Both the position numbers and the translations under genes were made by a program. A stretch of DNA of 64,000 nt from Blakeslea trispora (lineage: Eukaryota > Mucoromycota > Mucoromycetes > Mucorales > Choanephoraceae), in NCBI GenBank assembly GCA_025331445.1, contig JAIWNE010000001.1, forward strand, positions 744,001-808,000. The letters run 5' to 3'. Each line of letters begins with the position of its first letter. Position 1 is the stretch's first letter. The notes beneath the pieces were generated by a model. It was not told where the DNA came from and did not search any database. It saw nothing but the letters and a program-made list of their open reading frames with translations. Of this stretch, positions 13,691 to 25,001 are shown piece by piece.

Positions 13691-15572
13691 TTTTATTGAA
13701 CTTAACCTCTTACAAACTTATATATGATGTTTATAGATACTTTTATGCCTTTTCTTATTTAATTTTAAATGTTTGTCTTTCCTTTTATTCAAATATGTAC
13801 AGTGTTTTTACACACTCTTGTTACTTTTGCTCTTTCTTGTGTATAGTTATTAAATAAATTGAACATACAGCGTTTCCATTTCAATTTGATGTTTTCTAAA
13901 TTTCCACTTGTTGCTTTAGTACAGACCATCAGGACTTTCGTATGTACATTACTTGTGCCAACTAATTGAGCTGTACAAGAGTCATAAAGCTTAGGTGAGC
14001 AACATGAAGACTTATAAATTCGAACAATCTTTCAAACGTAAATGGGAGTGTTTAGCAAAACCACAAGGATGGCCCCGAGAGATCCAACTAAATGCTTCAG
14101 TGATACAATCTCATGATGTCTCTTCTTCAAAATCTGGCAACTCTTGAGCTTGCTTTTAACATTCTACCGGAACCACTCTATGTGATCTGATCCGAGAGAA
14201 TAAGATGGCAAATAAAACATCTGTATCCTCAATTCATGATGATTTCTCAAATGCCAACTTCTTTATAAATTGGTTTATTGTCCATGATGATACACAAGTT
14301 CTGAGCATACTCTTATGCATATGAAATGTCAATAGCATCGCTTAGGAAAACCTCCAATATGGCTGAATCATAATTTGCTTAAGAGAGCAATTGACGATTA
14401 TTTTTTCGGAAGCTTCTGACTTCCCATCGTAAACATGCAAGGTCTTTTGAGCAGCAGTAGAGCTGTCAAGAAGATGGTCAAAGAATGAACAAAGGCCTGT
14501 GTTGCTAGTTTTATGTTTTGAGTACTTTGCTTTGAGGATTAGCCCAATCATTTGACTCAAAAGAATGTAAATTCCCTTTATGTAGAAAAGCGTTGGAGGA
14601 CCTATTGTTATTAGTAGAGATGAAGGTAGAGGAAAAGTGCTATTTACTGTTGAGTATCTCAACTCTATGCATGACAAGGAAAAAGAAAAAGTCAATTATG
14701 CGATCATATTCTTTGAATATATCTCTATCTGATAGTCTCTTTCTTGTACTTACCTCTGAAGGTAACATTGTCAATCTCTTTGTCATAAAGAATTGTATGT
14801 TCAAGAAGCTGACTGATTGAGGGTCTGAAGGTAAGATCTTTGAACTGATACTTTTCCACTTAGAGGCTATGTCTTTTTATTGATTGTCATTTGGCTTGCA
14901 ACGAATGTATCATCACTGCGTGCTCCATGGTTTGAGCTATTATCAAACAGGAAAAAAAAAGAACAGCTGCTTCGGCACAGGTGGAGGTTTGAAAAGAGCA
15001 CTTCCCAAGAGTCTCATGTTTACAGATAAGAAGGAGAGAAGAAAAAAGTCAAGGTATATTATGTAAAAAAAAATGAGGCAGGTGGAAGCCTAAAGCGAAT
15101 TACCATAATTCCCATTTCCTTTTACATTAAACAATTCATTGTTCCCAAGATTGAGAGGGAGAGAGCAAGGAGGCTCAATTCCTTTGTGGTCCTCAGTGAA
15201 AATGATGATCTCTCGGTTCAGCAGTAAGAAACATTCTCTCTCGCTTTTTTAGGTAGAGCATTATGACTATGGCATGAATTCGAATAAACATTTGATGATA
15301 CTGTAGAAAACAGAATAAAACAAAAAGCCAATCCTCTTTCTTTTCTTTCACTGATAAATTATGCTGACTACAGAAAATACGCTAATATGCCATAAACTAT
15401 TGAATGTAAGGATTATCTACAATGTTTTTTATTCTTGTTGTAATAAACAATTTCTTTTCTGTGTGCGTGTGTACATAAAAGATATCATGTTTAAGCAAGA
15501 GGAGAGACAAGCCTAAATAAAAAGAAATAGTCAGTTTACGCATGAATAGGAAGAAAAAGAGAATAGTTTTCT
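13691..15572. other. Gene-free stretch between MYB and TOM7 genes
   Basis: About 1.9 kb between the 3' ends of two converging genes. A 117-codon minus-strand open frame (14342-14695) and a 75-codon plus-strand frame (14593-14820) overlap and match nothing I recognise. Segments near 14290-14780 read like broken coding DNA in several frames, which might be a decayed element. The rest is AT-rich 3' flank. Confidence 0.45.
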
Positions 15573-15784
15573 TTACTTGAGAATGGAAGGTCTAGGGTTG
15601 CTACGGGTCATACCCAAGTAGATAACAAAGGGAATAAAGCCCCAGTGAATAATGGTTTTGGTGACATCAGCAACCTAGGTGTGAAAAAAGACAGAAAGCT
15701 TGTTGTAAGTATCACTTGCGCTTTTATTTACTGTTGTTTATAGTTGAATACCTTGTAAAGTGTATCTTTGGTAGAATCGTTCAT
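15573..15784 (-). CDS. TOM7: TOM complex subunit Tom7
   Basis: Tom7 is a small tail-anchored subunit that modulates assembly of the outer-membrane protein import pore. Two exons (15784-15752 and 15674-15573) give 44 residues. The conserved block is complete: VTKTIIHWGFIPFVIYLG forms the membrane segment, followed by MTRSNPRPSILK and TAA. The family signature is the aromatic-Gly-(F/W)-I-P helix followed by TRSNPRPS. The protein is a little shorter than most Tom7 proteins (55-60 residues) at both ends. The gene is head-to-head with the SET gene, with 223 bases between start codons, so a shared promoter region is likely. A 5' exon adding residues cannot be excluded. Confidence 0.88.
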
Positions 15785-16007
15785 TTTTAATTTTCTTCTG
15801 TCAAATAACTAAAAAAGAAAAAAAATAAAGCAAAAAATAAAAAATTAAAAACTACAAGCGGGGAAAATTTTAAGGCTAGGGCAAAATTAGGCCTTTTCTC
15901 TCTCTCTCTTCTTTTTAGAGCCAACCAACAAAGTGGCTTATAAAGTAAGGGGTTCTTATTTTTCTTCATCCTTTTTTTTTCTCGTTTAATTTTCCTTTCT
16001 TGTAACC

Positions 16008-17242
16008 ATGACTGAAAAGATCATTCCAACCGAAGAAGAGCTAATCTCAGCCATCAAGAGCATCAAGCTTGAACAGCCCGAAGCCGGTATCAAGACTGTG
16101 ACTTCTCATATCTTGACCCAGCAACCTGAATGGCAAGTGAGCGAGAAACGTGTCAAGAAATTTATGCAGTCTACTGGCTTGACCAATGCTCCTTCAACCA
16201 AGGAACCTATCAAATCAGGCCTTGCTGACGATCCTTCAGTCCCTGTATCATACATCGATCCTAAGCTTGATTTCAAGTCTGTCTCAGACCTGGTAGTTGC
16301 TCGTATGGTCGATCCTGTCACCGGTAAAGGTCTGTTTGCTGCACAAGACATCAAGAAAGATCAAGTTATCTTTACCGAAACACCCTTCAGCTATTTCCCC
16401 CCTTGGGAAGGCTTCCAGATGGCTCGTAATGGTCAAGCCTGTGGTCTCTGTTGTAAGCCTATCATCTATCCTAACCGTCTTACTCAACACTGTGGTCATT
16501 GTAATGTATACTATTGTAGTAAAGAGTGTCGTGCTAAGGCTTGGGAAAGCTTCCATCAGCTGGAATGTACTCATGTTAATAACAAGGTTGGTGCCTTTAT
16601 TGCTTTCTGTGAGATGGAGAAATGGCAAGCACCCATGGCTGTCTCTCGTATCTATGCTCAATTGATATTGGCTCATCAACGAGGTGAATTAGAACAAGTG
16701 ATGGGACATTTAGACGCCTTTGCTACTGTCTCACAGGAAGAGCGTCAGGCCAAGGAAACAGAGTGGATTTTCATGGAGGCACCTACTCGTGAATTATGGA
16801 CAAAGGCACGTGATTTGTTACGTGCTGCCTACAAGGTGCCACCCAAGCGATGCAAGATCGCCAAGCCTTTACCTGACGACCTACTCGAATCCCTGTTTGA
16901 AAAGGAAGAGACCTTTTTAAACTTTTTGGGTAAATTCAACATTAACAACCAAAACGGTGGCATGTATCTCGTTCATTCTCACATCAACCACAACTGTTAT
17001 CCTAATGTCAGTATTGATTATCCTCAAAAAAACTCACAATACAAATCACTGTACGTGCTATCCGAGATATTAAGAAAGATGAACAACTGTTTGAGACCTA
17101 TGTCAATCCTCGATGGAACAAAGAAACACGTCAAACTTATCTCGATAAATCTTATTTATTCACTTGCAAGTGTGATCGTTGCGAGAATGATACACCTTTA
17201 ACAGACGAATTGCGTCAAGGTCTTCGATTGAGAGCCGAATAA
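16008..17242 (+). CDS. SET5: SET/MYND lysine methyltransferase (Set5/SMYD5-like), frame broken near 17026-17032
   Basis: A probable histone or protein lysine methyltransferase, intron-less. Order: an N-terminal helical domain (about 5-60) typical of fungal Set5-like proteins; SET-N with GKGLFAAQDIKKDQVIF (about 105-121); a MYND-type zinc finger (ACGLCC to HQLEC, about 144-187); and the SET-C motif NHNCYPNVSIDY (about 328-339). The open frame then changes into unrelated residues and stops at 17201. The next reading frame, from about 17035, carries the missing part: ITVRAIRDIKKDEQLFETYV, a post-SET C-K-C-x2-C cluster and a natural end at 17242. The break lies at a run of seven A (17026-17032); one more A would join the frames. 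It is therefore either a sequencing indel or a recent frameshift. The family is certain; whether the gene works is not. Confidence 0.88.
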
Positions 17243-20048
17243 GCCATTCTTTTAAGCATTCTCAATTGACCTTGAATCCATGTATTATAACCATTTATCT
17301 CTCTGTATTTTTCTTTGAATTTGCACATCCAGTTTTCTTTTTTTATTATTATTATCATTTGGGTATGTACAGTTTTTTTAAACTTAAATTAAGGCATTAC
17401 AAAAAAATAAAATTGGACAATTACAAAGTTAGAGTTAGACACACAAGACATTAAATGAATGAAGCGATTTAAAACAAAATTGGTACAATGAGAAAGTGAT
17501 CAAATCAAGCAATATGTAAACTTACTTGCAGCTACATTATCAAATTGTCTTCCGGGTTATCACATTGGAGGCGAGGGGACATTGTTACAAACAAAAAAAA
17601 GGGGGAAAGACTGGCGCTAATGTCTCCTTTGTGTACCTATTAAGCTTGGCCCAACTCTGCTTTCCTTTACGATAAACATGTTTTGACTTGACATGAACCA
17701 ACTATGAGTTGATGTAGACATGATCAGCAGAATGATACAATTCTAAAGTATTTTCAGTTGTTACATGTATGCAGATAAGTTTTATTTTACAAGTATTTAT
17801 GGTTAGGCTCTGGAGCCAATTTAATTCAACTACTATCAATATATGTTTCTCAATCTGGTGTCAGTATGAAATGAATGGATGATTGCAAACTCAAGAAGAA
17901 AGACAGATTACAGAAGGAGTTGTATTTACAGTTGTTTGAATAATAAAGCAGGGAAGGAGAGAAACAAAAGCTCTGTCTTGTAGGCTTATAATATTTGTTT
18001 CGAAAAAAAAAAAGATCAGGCATAATTTTCGTTTTATTTTATTTTTTTGATTTAATAATAAGCTGAACTTCTCTTGGTTCTCAAGGAAATCAATTCCTTG
18101 ATTAACAGGGAAAACCACGGGAAGGCGGAAGTTCGTCTAACCCCAAAAAAAAATTATGGTGTTGCTTCAAAGGGGAAACCTCTGAAACAACTTGGACAAC
18201 ATTAGAGTACCGGAAAAATCAACCAGTTAACCACTCGATCAAGGACGCGTCCGTTTCCGAAGAAGAACCCCCATCGCTAGCATAATGTCAACGAAGCCTA
18301 GTCTTTCGAGTAGAACCAGGATATCACTTTTCATAATCAAGATAAAAAGTCATACACACGATATAACAGCTCACGTGGAAGAACTACTTCACGGCCGATA
18401 CTATCGCTGATTCAATAGTACTGTACGAGTCACAAAGAAAAAAACAGAAGAGAAAGAGTGAAAAAGGCCCCTTTTTATACCTTTTCTATTGTTTACTTTT
18501 GTGAGCAAAGTATCATGATGATGCATGAATGTAAAATTGTGGAGTCACAAATTTAAATCTGCGAATAAACCGGATTTTTAAATCCTGAGATTTTCATATG
18601 CTTTTAACTTAAAACCGACTTTCTGTCGTTACCAGCATTTCAATATCTTGTTCAATTACTACAGCCTTCTGTTTAGTTTGGAAAATGAAGGCAAGACATA
18701 AAGCTTGTATTAGCATGCTTTTGTGTCTATTCTAGTCATTTACTAAGGCGATTATATATACCTTTTTGGCAACTGTTTGTAAAAGGTCAAGAGATTCCAA
18801 AAACATGCAAATAAAAGATGTGCTTAGAAAATCATCCTATTTTGATCCAGACACGAAACACATTAAAAAAGATAAGAAATTCCCTTCTAAAGCAAAGCTT
18901 TTGTCCTTTGTTTGCTTCTTTAAAGAAATAAAGAAAAAAAATCAACTCAAACTATCCTAAATATGGCTCAGCACTACAATATTGCTTACTGTTATGAATA
19001 AAAGGAAGAAAGGAAAACAAGATCCACTTCATGAGCCTGTTCTATCTACCTTTTAGAAAGATACTGTATTCAATCATCAAATCTGTATGATATTCATTTA
19101 GTGATTATGACAATTAACGATACTGACAAGACAAAAAAAAAGGCCTTTTATTCATTTTGCGCTGTCCTGAAAGAAAAATGGTATGATATCAGGTCTCTCG
19201 ATTTTTATAGAAGAAAGAAAGAAATAGTAATTAAACCCAATTAAAGCCTTCTTTTTGTCTTTTAAACCTACGCAATATATTAACAACATAATCAAATTGA
19301 CTTGGTATGCATCATGATTTCCTACTACAGATCGTAACCTTGTCCCATAGACACATTTTCATTTGTTCAGCTCTGAATTTGGATTATCCCAAATCAAGCT
19401 GGAGAAAGTATCGCTCTAATTGAAAGTGCATCCTTAATGGTGTTTATGTGAGTTTTTCATTAATTTCCACCAATATCATCTCACATGTCCTTAATGATTA
19501 AGCAGGTTACTTTTAATAAAACTTGCATTTTTGATTTACTCCCCTCAGCAGAAAGGATGTGCACGCTCGTAGAAAAAGGTAACTCAAATCATGTTTATTT
19601 GAAAGATAGTATCTAATATTGTTACTTGTAGAGAAATCCAAGATCTTGAAGAAGAAAATCAGAAACTGCGAAAACAATAAAGAAATACATATTGCTTAAA
19701 CTATATAAACTTCACATATTTTGAAAAGAAACTTATTGTCAAATGTTTTTATTGATATTTGGTAGCTCAATGTAATTGATGCTATTTCAATTTTACATAA
19801 AGTTCATGTAAATTTCATTGTCACATTTTTTCATGTAAATTTTATTTTTCAATGAGATTATTGCTCCATGAATTCACATATTTTTACACCAAATTCTCCT
19901 GTGGTGCGTGTCTCCTATTTTAAACGCAGCCTAGTAAATCTCGGTCAAGTCACGACTACAAAATTATCATTATTTTTTTTCGCGTTCTTTTTTTTTCTTT
20001 ATCGCGTCTCAATAATTATATATATTTAGAAAAAAAAAAAGAGACACC
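17243..20048. other. Gene-poor stretch between SET and RFC genes
   Basis: About 2.8 kb without a complete gene. It contains a short bZIP-like coding relic (listed separately at 19549-19680) and a less AT-rich patch at about 18110-18430 that reads as broken coding sequence. The rest is homopolymer-rich. A pyrimidine tract at 19975-20003 probably belongs to the RFC promoter. Confidence 0.45.
19549..19680 (+). pseudogene. Possible bZIP fragment (two small exons)
   Basis: Two short segments, 19549-19578 and 19632-19680, are flanked by plausible splice signals: acceptor CCCCTCAG before the first, donor GTAACT and acceptor TTGTAG between them. Joined in frame they read DVHARRKREIQDLEEENQKL and then a stop a few residues later. 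This resembles the end of a bZIP basic region and the first heptad of a leucine zipper, much too short to dimerise. No convincing 5' exons were found. It may be the remains of a bZIP gene, or chance. Confidence 0.3.
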
Positions 20049-21376
20049 ATGAGCTTCTTTGCACCTAGAACACCTGCCAATAAAGCAAGCACAAACAAGC
20101 CAACACATGATGAAAAAGAGTTACTACTGAAAAAGAATCAGCCTTGGGTCGAGAAATAGTAAATAAGAGAGAAAAAAAAAAGATATTTTATGCAACAACC
20201 GAAAAGAAACTAACTTGATATAAAGTCGACCCAAGACAATGGATGATATTGCTTCTCAAGAACAAGCTGTTCTTGTATTAAAAAAAGCACTTCAGTCTGA
20301 AAATGTAAAAAGAAAGATAGATGATGTACAAAGAAAAAGATATTAACCTCTTTATCATTTCTTTTTCTTTTAGTTACCTCATTTACTTTTCTATGGTCCT
20401 CCCGGTACTGGTAAAACATCGACTATTTTAGCATTGGCCAATGAACTCTATGGACCCAAGTTGATGAAGTCACGTGTCTTGGAATTGAACGCATCTGATG
20501 AAAGAGGTATTCAGATTGTACGTGAAAAAGTCAAGAACTTTTCAAAAACTACCATCTCTACCAAAGTCAGGTAAATTTCAAGATAAAAAAAACAACGAAT
20601 AGATAAACTTACTTTGTTTATCTCAATTAGTGGTTATCCATGTCCTCCTTATAAGATTGTCATTCTGGATGAAGCTGACTCAATGACAAATGATGCTCAA
20701 TCTGCTCTAAGACGTATCATGGAAACTTATTCAAAAACAACTCGTTTCTGTCTTGTCTGTAATTATGTTAGCCGGTAAGAAAAAAAAGAGTCAAATAGTA
20801 GAAAAAAGAAAAAAAGCTGATTCTTGTCTATTGGATAGCATTATTGAGCCCATCACTTCTCGTTGTGCTAAATTTCGATTCAAGCCATTGCCTGTGGATG
20901 ATTTGGAACAACGTTTAGAAAAGATTTGTCAATTGGAAAATGTAGATTTAGCACCTCAAACACTAAAGACAGTGATTGGCTGCTCTAACGGTGATTTAAG
21001 AAAGGCCATTACCTATCTTCAAAGTGGACACAATCTAGAGCAGACAATCACACCCGACATGGTTTTGGAAATGGCAGGTGTCATTCCTGGTCAACAAATG
21101 GAAGTTTTACGCGATGTGTGGGAGGAGCATGGCAAGGGTATAAAGGAGATTGAACGTATTGTTCAGGATATGATGAATGAAGGTTATTCAGGTGAACGCA
21201 TCTTGACTCAAGTTCATGAAGAGATCATCAAGAATGAGTCCCTAAACACACTACAGAAAGCACGCATTTCACAATACATGTCTGTGGTTGATATCAATCT
21301 TGTTCAAGGTGCTGATGAACATTTACAGATCTTACATTTAATGACCCAGATTGCCTCTATTGCAGCCAATGCATAA
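20049..21376 (+). CDS. RFC2: Replication factor C small subunit (yeast Rfc2/human RFC4)
   Basis: A clamp-loader ATPase subunit that loads PCNA at primer-template junctions. Five exons (20049-20158, 20226-20304, 20374-20570, 20631-20774, 20839-21376) join in frame to give 355 residues. Visible motifs: PWVEKYRPK (about 33-41), Walker [10 protein letters not shown] (about 71-79), [11 protein letters not shown] (RFC box), Walker B ILDEADSM (about 140-147), and sensor/arginine-finger region [13 protein letters not shown] (about 181-193). The C-terminal collar domain ends in a stretch that matches Rfc2/RFC4 ([11 protein letters not shown]). RIIEP after the intron and the PCPPYK loop separate it from Rfc3, Rfc4 and Rfc5 of yeast. 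Introns are 54-69 nt with normal GT-AG ends. The identification is firm. Confidence 0.95.
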
Positions 21377-21428
21377 TAATTAAAATAATAATAATAATAA
21401 AAGAGAGAAAAGAAGAGAACTTTTTGTT

Positions 21429-22252
21429 TTATTCCTTTTTTCGAGGCTTTTTTGGACCTCTTTTTCTAGGATAAGGATACGTCTTTTTTAGAGGTGCTTC
21501 TGTCATTTCAACATCTTTTGTCTTTTTTATAGGTTTTTCTTTCATTTCCGTATCTTTTTTCTTTGGTATGTGAGGTAATGATTTAACCGATTGATGCCCA
21601 AATGAGATGGTTTTCGGTAAAGAGAGTCGAAACATGGACTCTGCTAGCTGATCTACCTCCATCTCTTTACTCCTTCTTTTTTCATGCCTTTTCTGTTCTC
21701 TCGCCTTTCTCTGCTTAAATGTCAAGGTACCCGTATAGACAAGATCAAATGGGAAATATCTTGGATAATGATGTTTATCAATCAGATGTAATCGGCGCAT
21801 ACGAGGTGTAGAGAACGTCTTGGTGCAGTCTTGAACATAACATGCATGCTAGAGAAAGAAAATAAGCCACGAGTCGACCTTCTAGTCATCAAACTTACAA
21901 TCTTTTCACCTCGTTCCTTTTTCATCTGTAACAAGACATCATGAAATTCATCTAGATGAAGTTGAAGCCAACTTGAACCGGGAAATATCTTTTGGCAAAC
22001 TGAACAGACGTTTCGGTGAACAGCTTCATAGTGATGCTCATAAGCAATGACGGAAGGGAACTGGGTATGGCAACAGATAGCTACACTTGCCTGTTGTGTC
22101 AGTTGAGTAGCTTCTTCAGAGATCGACTGAATCTCTTGCTCGGATGAAGCCTGTTGCAGAAGCCATATAGCACGTAAGGCTATATTTCCCTCTTGAAAGA
22201 AAGGATCGTGAGGTGCATAAATGATTTTGGTAGGTTTATAAATAGGTGACAT
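21429..22252 (-). CDS. ZNF511-like C2H2 zinc-finger protein
   Basis: A 257-residue protein from two exons (22252-21899 and 21848-21429). N-terminal HDPFFQEGNIALR resembles the start of the ZNF511 domain. Three finger-like units follow: C-C-H...H (about 70-88), CSVCQKIFPGSSWLQLHLDEFH (shown by its cysteines and histidines, about 93-114), and C-x5-C...H-x4-H after the intron, ending DKHHYPRYFPFD. The family is conserved in eukaryotes but poorly characterised. The C-terminal third is Lys-rich and low in complexity, consistent with a nuclear protein. The start codon is 155 bases from that of divergently transcribed BET5, so the two probably share a promoter. The 3' end lies about 50 bases from the RFC gene. 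Confidence 0.82.
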
Positions 22253-22407
22253 TTCTGTCGGTAGAAAAACAAAAACACGCCCACAGAATCTATACGCGTT
22301 TTACATTGAACCGAGATTTTTTTTTAAAAAAAAAAAAAAAGAGTACCTGTATCTTAAATTGTGTAAAAGAGAAATTCATTCTTTTTTTTTTATTTCAGCT
22401 TCAAATC

Positions 22408-23216
22408 ATGACCATTTATAACCTGTATATATTTGATAGACATTGTCAATGTATCTATTACCAGAAATGGTCACATAACAACAAGCCTACCACCACAAAC
22501 TTGGCCTCTTCTACCACAAACGCGACTAGCAACAGCAACAGTCAACTAGGCAATAGCAGTAGTCGACTCGGTGGTCTAGCCAACTCATCCTCTCGTTTCT
22601 CTACATCCAGTGCAACATCAAACCATAGCTCACCCATGATGCGCAGTGCTACTGAAGATACCCATAACCAGACCATGCAACAGAGTGGTATGGCTGCAGG
22701 TAGTGTCATCTCTATTGAAGAAGAAGCCAAGTTAGTCTATGGTGTTGTCCTGTCTTTACGTAACTTTGTTCGAAAATTAAGCGGAAAGCAAGTAAAAGAA
22801 AACACAAGGATTTTACGATAGAATAACTAACATGATCCCGCCCTTATAGTCAAGATGGATTTATATCTTACAAGACATCTACTTATCGCTTGCATTATTA
22901 TGAGACACCTACAGGACTTAAATTTGTCATGAATTCAGATCCTCAGACCGAGAATTTACGCCTTGTCTTGAAACAGATTTATACTCAACTGTATGTAGAA
23001 TTCGTAGTGAAAAACGGTTTGATGCGCTTTGATGATACACGATGGGAAATCAGCCATGGCTTTTTGTCTCAGGCACAACCTCCTTCTTCTTCTGAAGAAC
23101 ACAGTACGGTCATTAACACACAAACGAGTGGTGCTCCACCTCCAGGCAACATTTCAAATGAGTTATTTAGAATAGCTGTAGATCGATTTATTCGAAGTTT
23201 AAAATCATTTGAATAA
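22408..23216 (+). CDS. BET5: TRAPP complex subunit Bet5 (TRAPPC1), with a GC-AG intron and a Ser/Asn-rich insert
   Basis: Bet5 is a core subunit of the TRAPP tether and Rab exchange factor in ER-Golgi traffic. Exons 22408-22787 and 22850-23216 give 248 residues. The longin-like fold is recognisable in MTIYNLYIFDRHCQCIYYQKW (start), EEEAKLVYGVVLSLRNFV, DGFISYKTSTYRLHYYETPTG and the C-terminal ELFRIAVDRFIRSL. A GT donor here would break the frame. A GC donor (GCAAGT at 22788) with acceptor TATAG restores it exactly, giving KLSGN then QDGF. Residues about 27-102 are a Ser/Thr/Asn-rich insert absent from the 145-residue human protein, and a second, smaller insert lies near 190-220. Both fall at surface loops of the family fold, by inference. 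Confidence 0.9.
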
Positions 23217-23351
23217 ATAGATCAAGTATATATACATTTATATATATAAATAAATATGATAATCATAGAAGGAAGGGGAAGGGCATCTATTTACATGTAA
23301 TAAGACAGAGGTATATATATATACATGTGTGTGTGTATGTGTTATGAATGC

Positions 23352-24941
23352 TTATGGGGGATACATGGCTTTTGCATCATAAAAACCAAGACTTTGTGTC
23401 AAAGTGGATTCGTTCACTTGATCCAGGACTTGCATTCGATTCTCTAATTCTTCATCTTCTTGTTGTTGCTGCTCGTCTGATATATCCAGTATTGCTTCTG
23501 GTACATGTACATCTTCATACTGGCTTGATAAATCTCTTTCAAAAGTACAGATAAAACCAGGCAATCCATCTGCTTCATCTATTGGCTTTAGCATGGTATC
23601 GTTTTCTTCTTCATCATCCGTGGATGTATCCTTGAGAATTTCTTCATCTTCTTCATCATCTGAACTATCAACTGTAGTAGCTGTCACCATGGTTGTTTGC
23701 TGTTGATCTGGTTGATCGGCTATAATCCAGCCCATACGTCTTCGCTTGGCCAGAAAACTAGCTGATTTGGACTGCGTATAGTATTGATGAAACTTTTTAT
23801 CCCCATCTAACAGACTAGCGATATCCATCTGCTTTAACCGGACATCATCTTTTCGAGTCTTTTGATATTTGGCAATCATTCGATTCATACAGGCACGAGT
23901 CACCAGTCGGTTGTCTTTGCCCACTAACTCAGCATGAAGCTCAGCTATCATGTCTATCAAGAATCGTTTTAACAACTCATACATTTGAACAATTGTACTG
24001 ACTAACACTGTCATATCATTGATGCCACTAAACCTTTTTTTATAGAGAGTTGATTAGTTTGACTCCTTTTTTTTTTTGAACAAAAGGACTTACAACCGTG
24101 TCAGAGAAGAAAGTTGCCATACTTCAAACAATTCTAAAGCCTTGTCTAGGATGATAGGTGATTCAATCAATAAAGTCTGATGTTTAGCATGTGTCTCTGT
24201 CTCTAGTGTACGCTCTAATGCATGAGCCATCTGTTGTTCTTGAAGTATAAACAAAGGCGACATTTCTCGAGCTGAATAGGCATCTGTCCATTCGACAGGC
24301 TGATCTAATCCTTTTGCTGCTGTGTCTAACAGATCAATGTAAGCTGCTACTTCTACCACTGTCTTGGTTGGACCAACACGTCGAGCAATCTCATCAATAT
24401 CATGACGACTGCATCGTTCTAGAGCACAAAAGAACCTTTCCTTTTCCTCAGGTGTCCAACAGGACTGGCCGACCATCGAGAGTTCCCAAGCGTCAGCATG
24501 ACGAGAACGGCTGATTTGCTCCATGTTCAGAAAAAGATAGTATCGACGGAGCTGATCGGGTAAAGAAGCCAGTCCTCGCTTGCCATCGGCCTGAAAGAGA
24601 TCATGACGATGTTGAAGTTGACTCTGGAAAGCATGATCCTTTTGAACAATCGGGTGAGTCTCGTATCGACAGTCACGTTCAATTCGGTTGCGTCGATTGT
24701 AATGGTCTGCTTCTTCTTTAGCAACCTGATGAAGTGATCGCATACGAAAAGATATATTGTGCCATTCGTGATCTTGAGTTGGTTTCGAAACAGGTGGACA
24801 AGGTCGAGTGATCTCGGTGAATTCTTCTACAAGTTGGTTGTATCGTTCGATAGAAGTATCGCCATAGAGACGACAAAGGCCATCAAGTAACAATCGTGGC
24901 TCTATTGTCTTTTCTTCTTCTTCCTCTCTTGGCCTTTTCAT
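23352..24941 (-). CDS. SANT-domain protein, probable RNA polymerase I upstream factor Rrn5-like
   Basis: Two exons (24941-24094 and 24027-23352) give 507 residues. A SANT domain lies at about residues 165-210: CWTPEEKERFFCALERCSRHD followed by DEIARRVG, and a VVEVAAYIDLL motif. This EEKERFF...RRVG...EV..YI..L pattern is typical of fungal Rrn5, part of the upstream activation factor for rDNA transcription; related Snapc-type SANT proteins are alternatives. The second half has a helical region and an acidic Glu/Asp-rich tail (about 400-500). The 3' end faces that of BET5 with 135 bases between. The SANT domain is clear; the Rrn5 assignment is tentative. Confidence 0.65.
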
Positions 24942-25001
24942 TGTTGCTTGTAAAAAAAAAGAAAGAAAGAAAAAAAGAAAAAAAAAGCAGTCCAGATTTT
25001 A

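Noticed and set aside
16284..16679. Open frames of 122-131 codons overlapping the SET gene
   Set aside because: They are frame shadows of the MYND region without domain or splice support.
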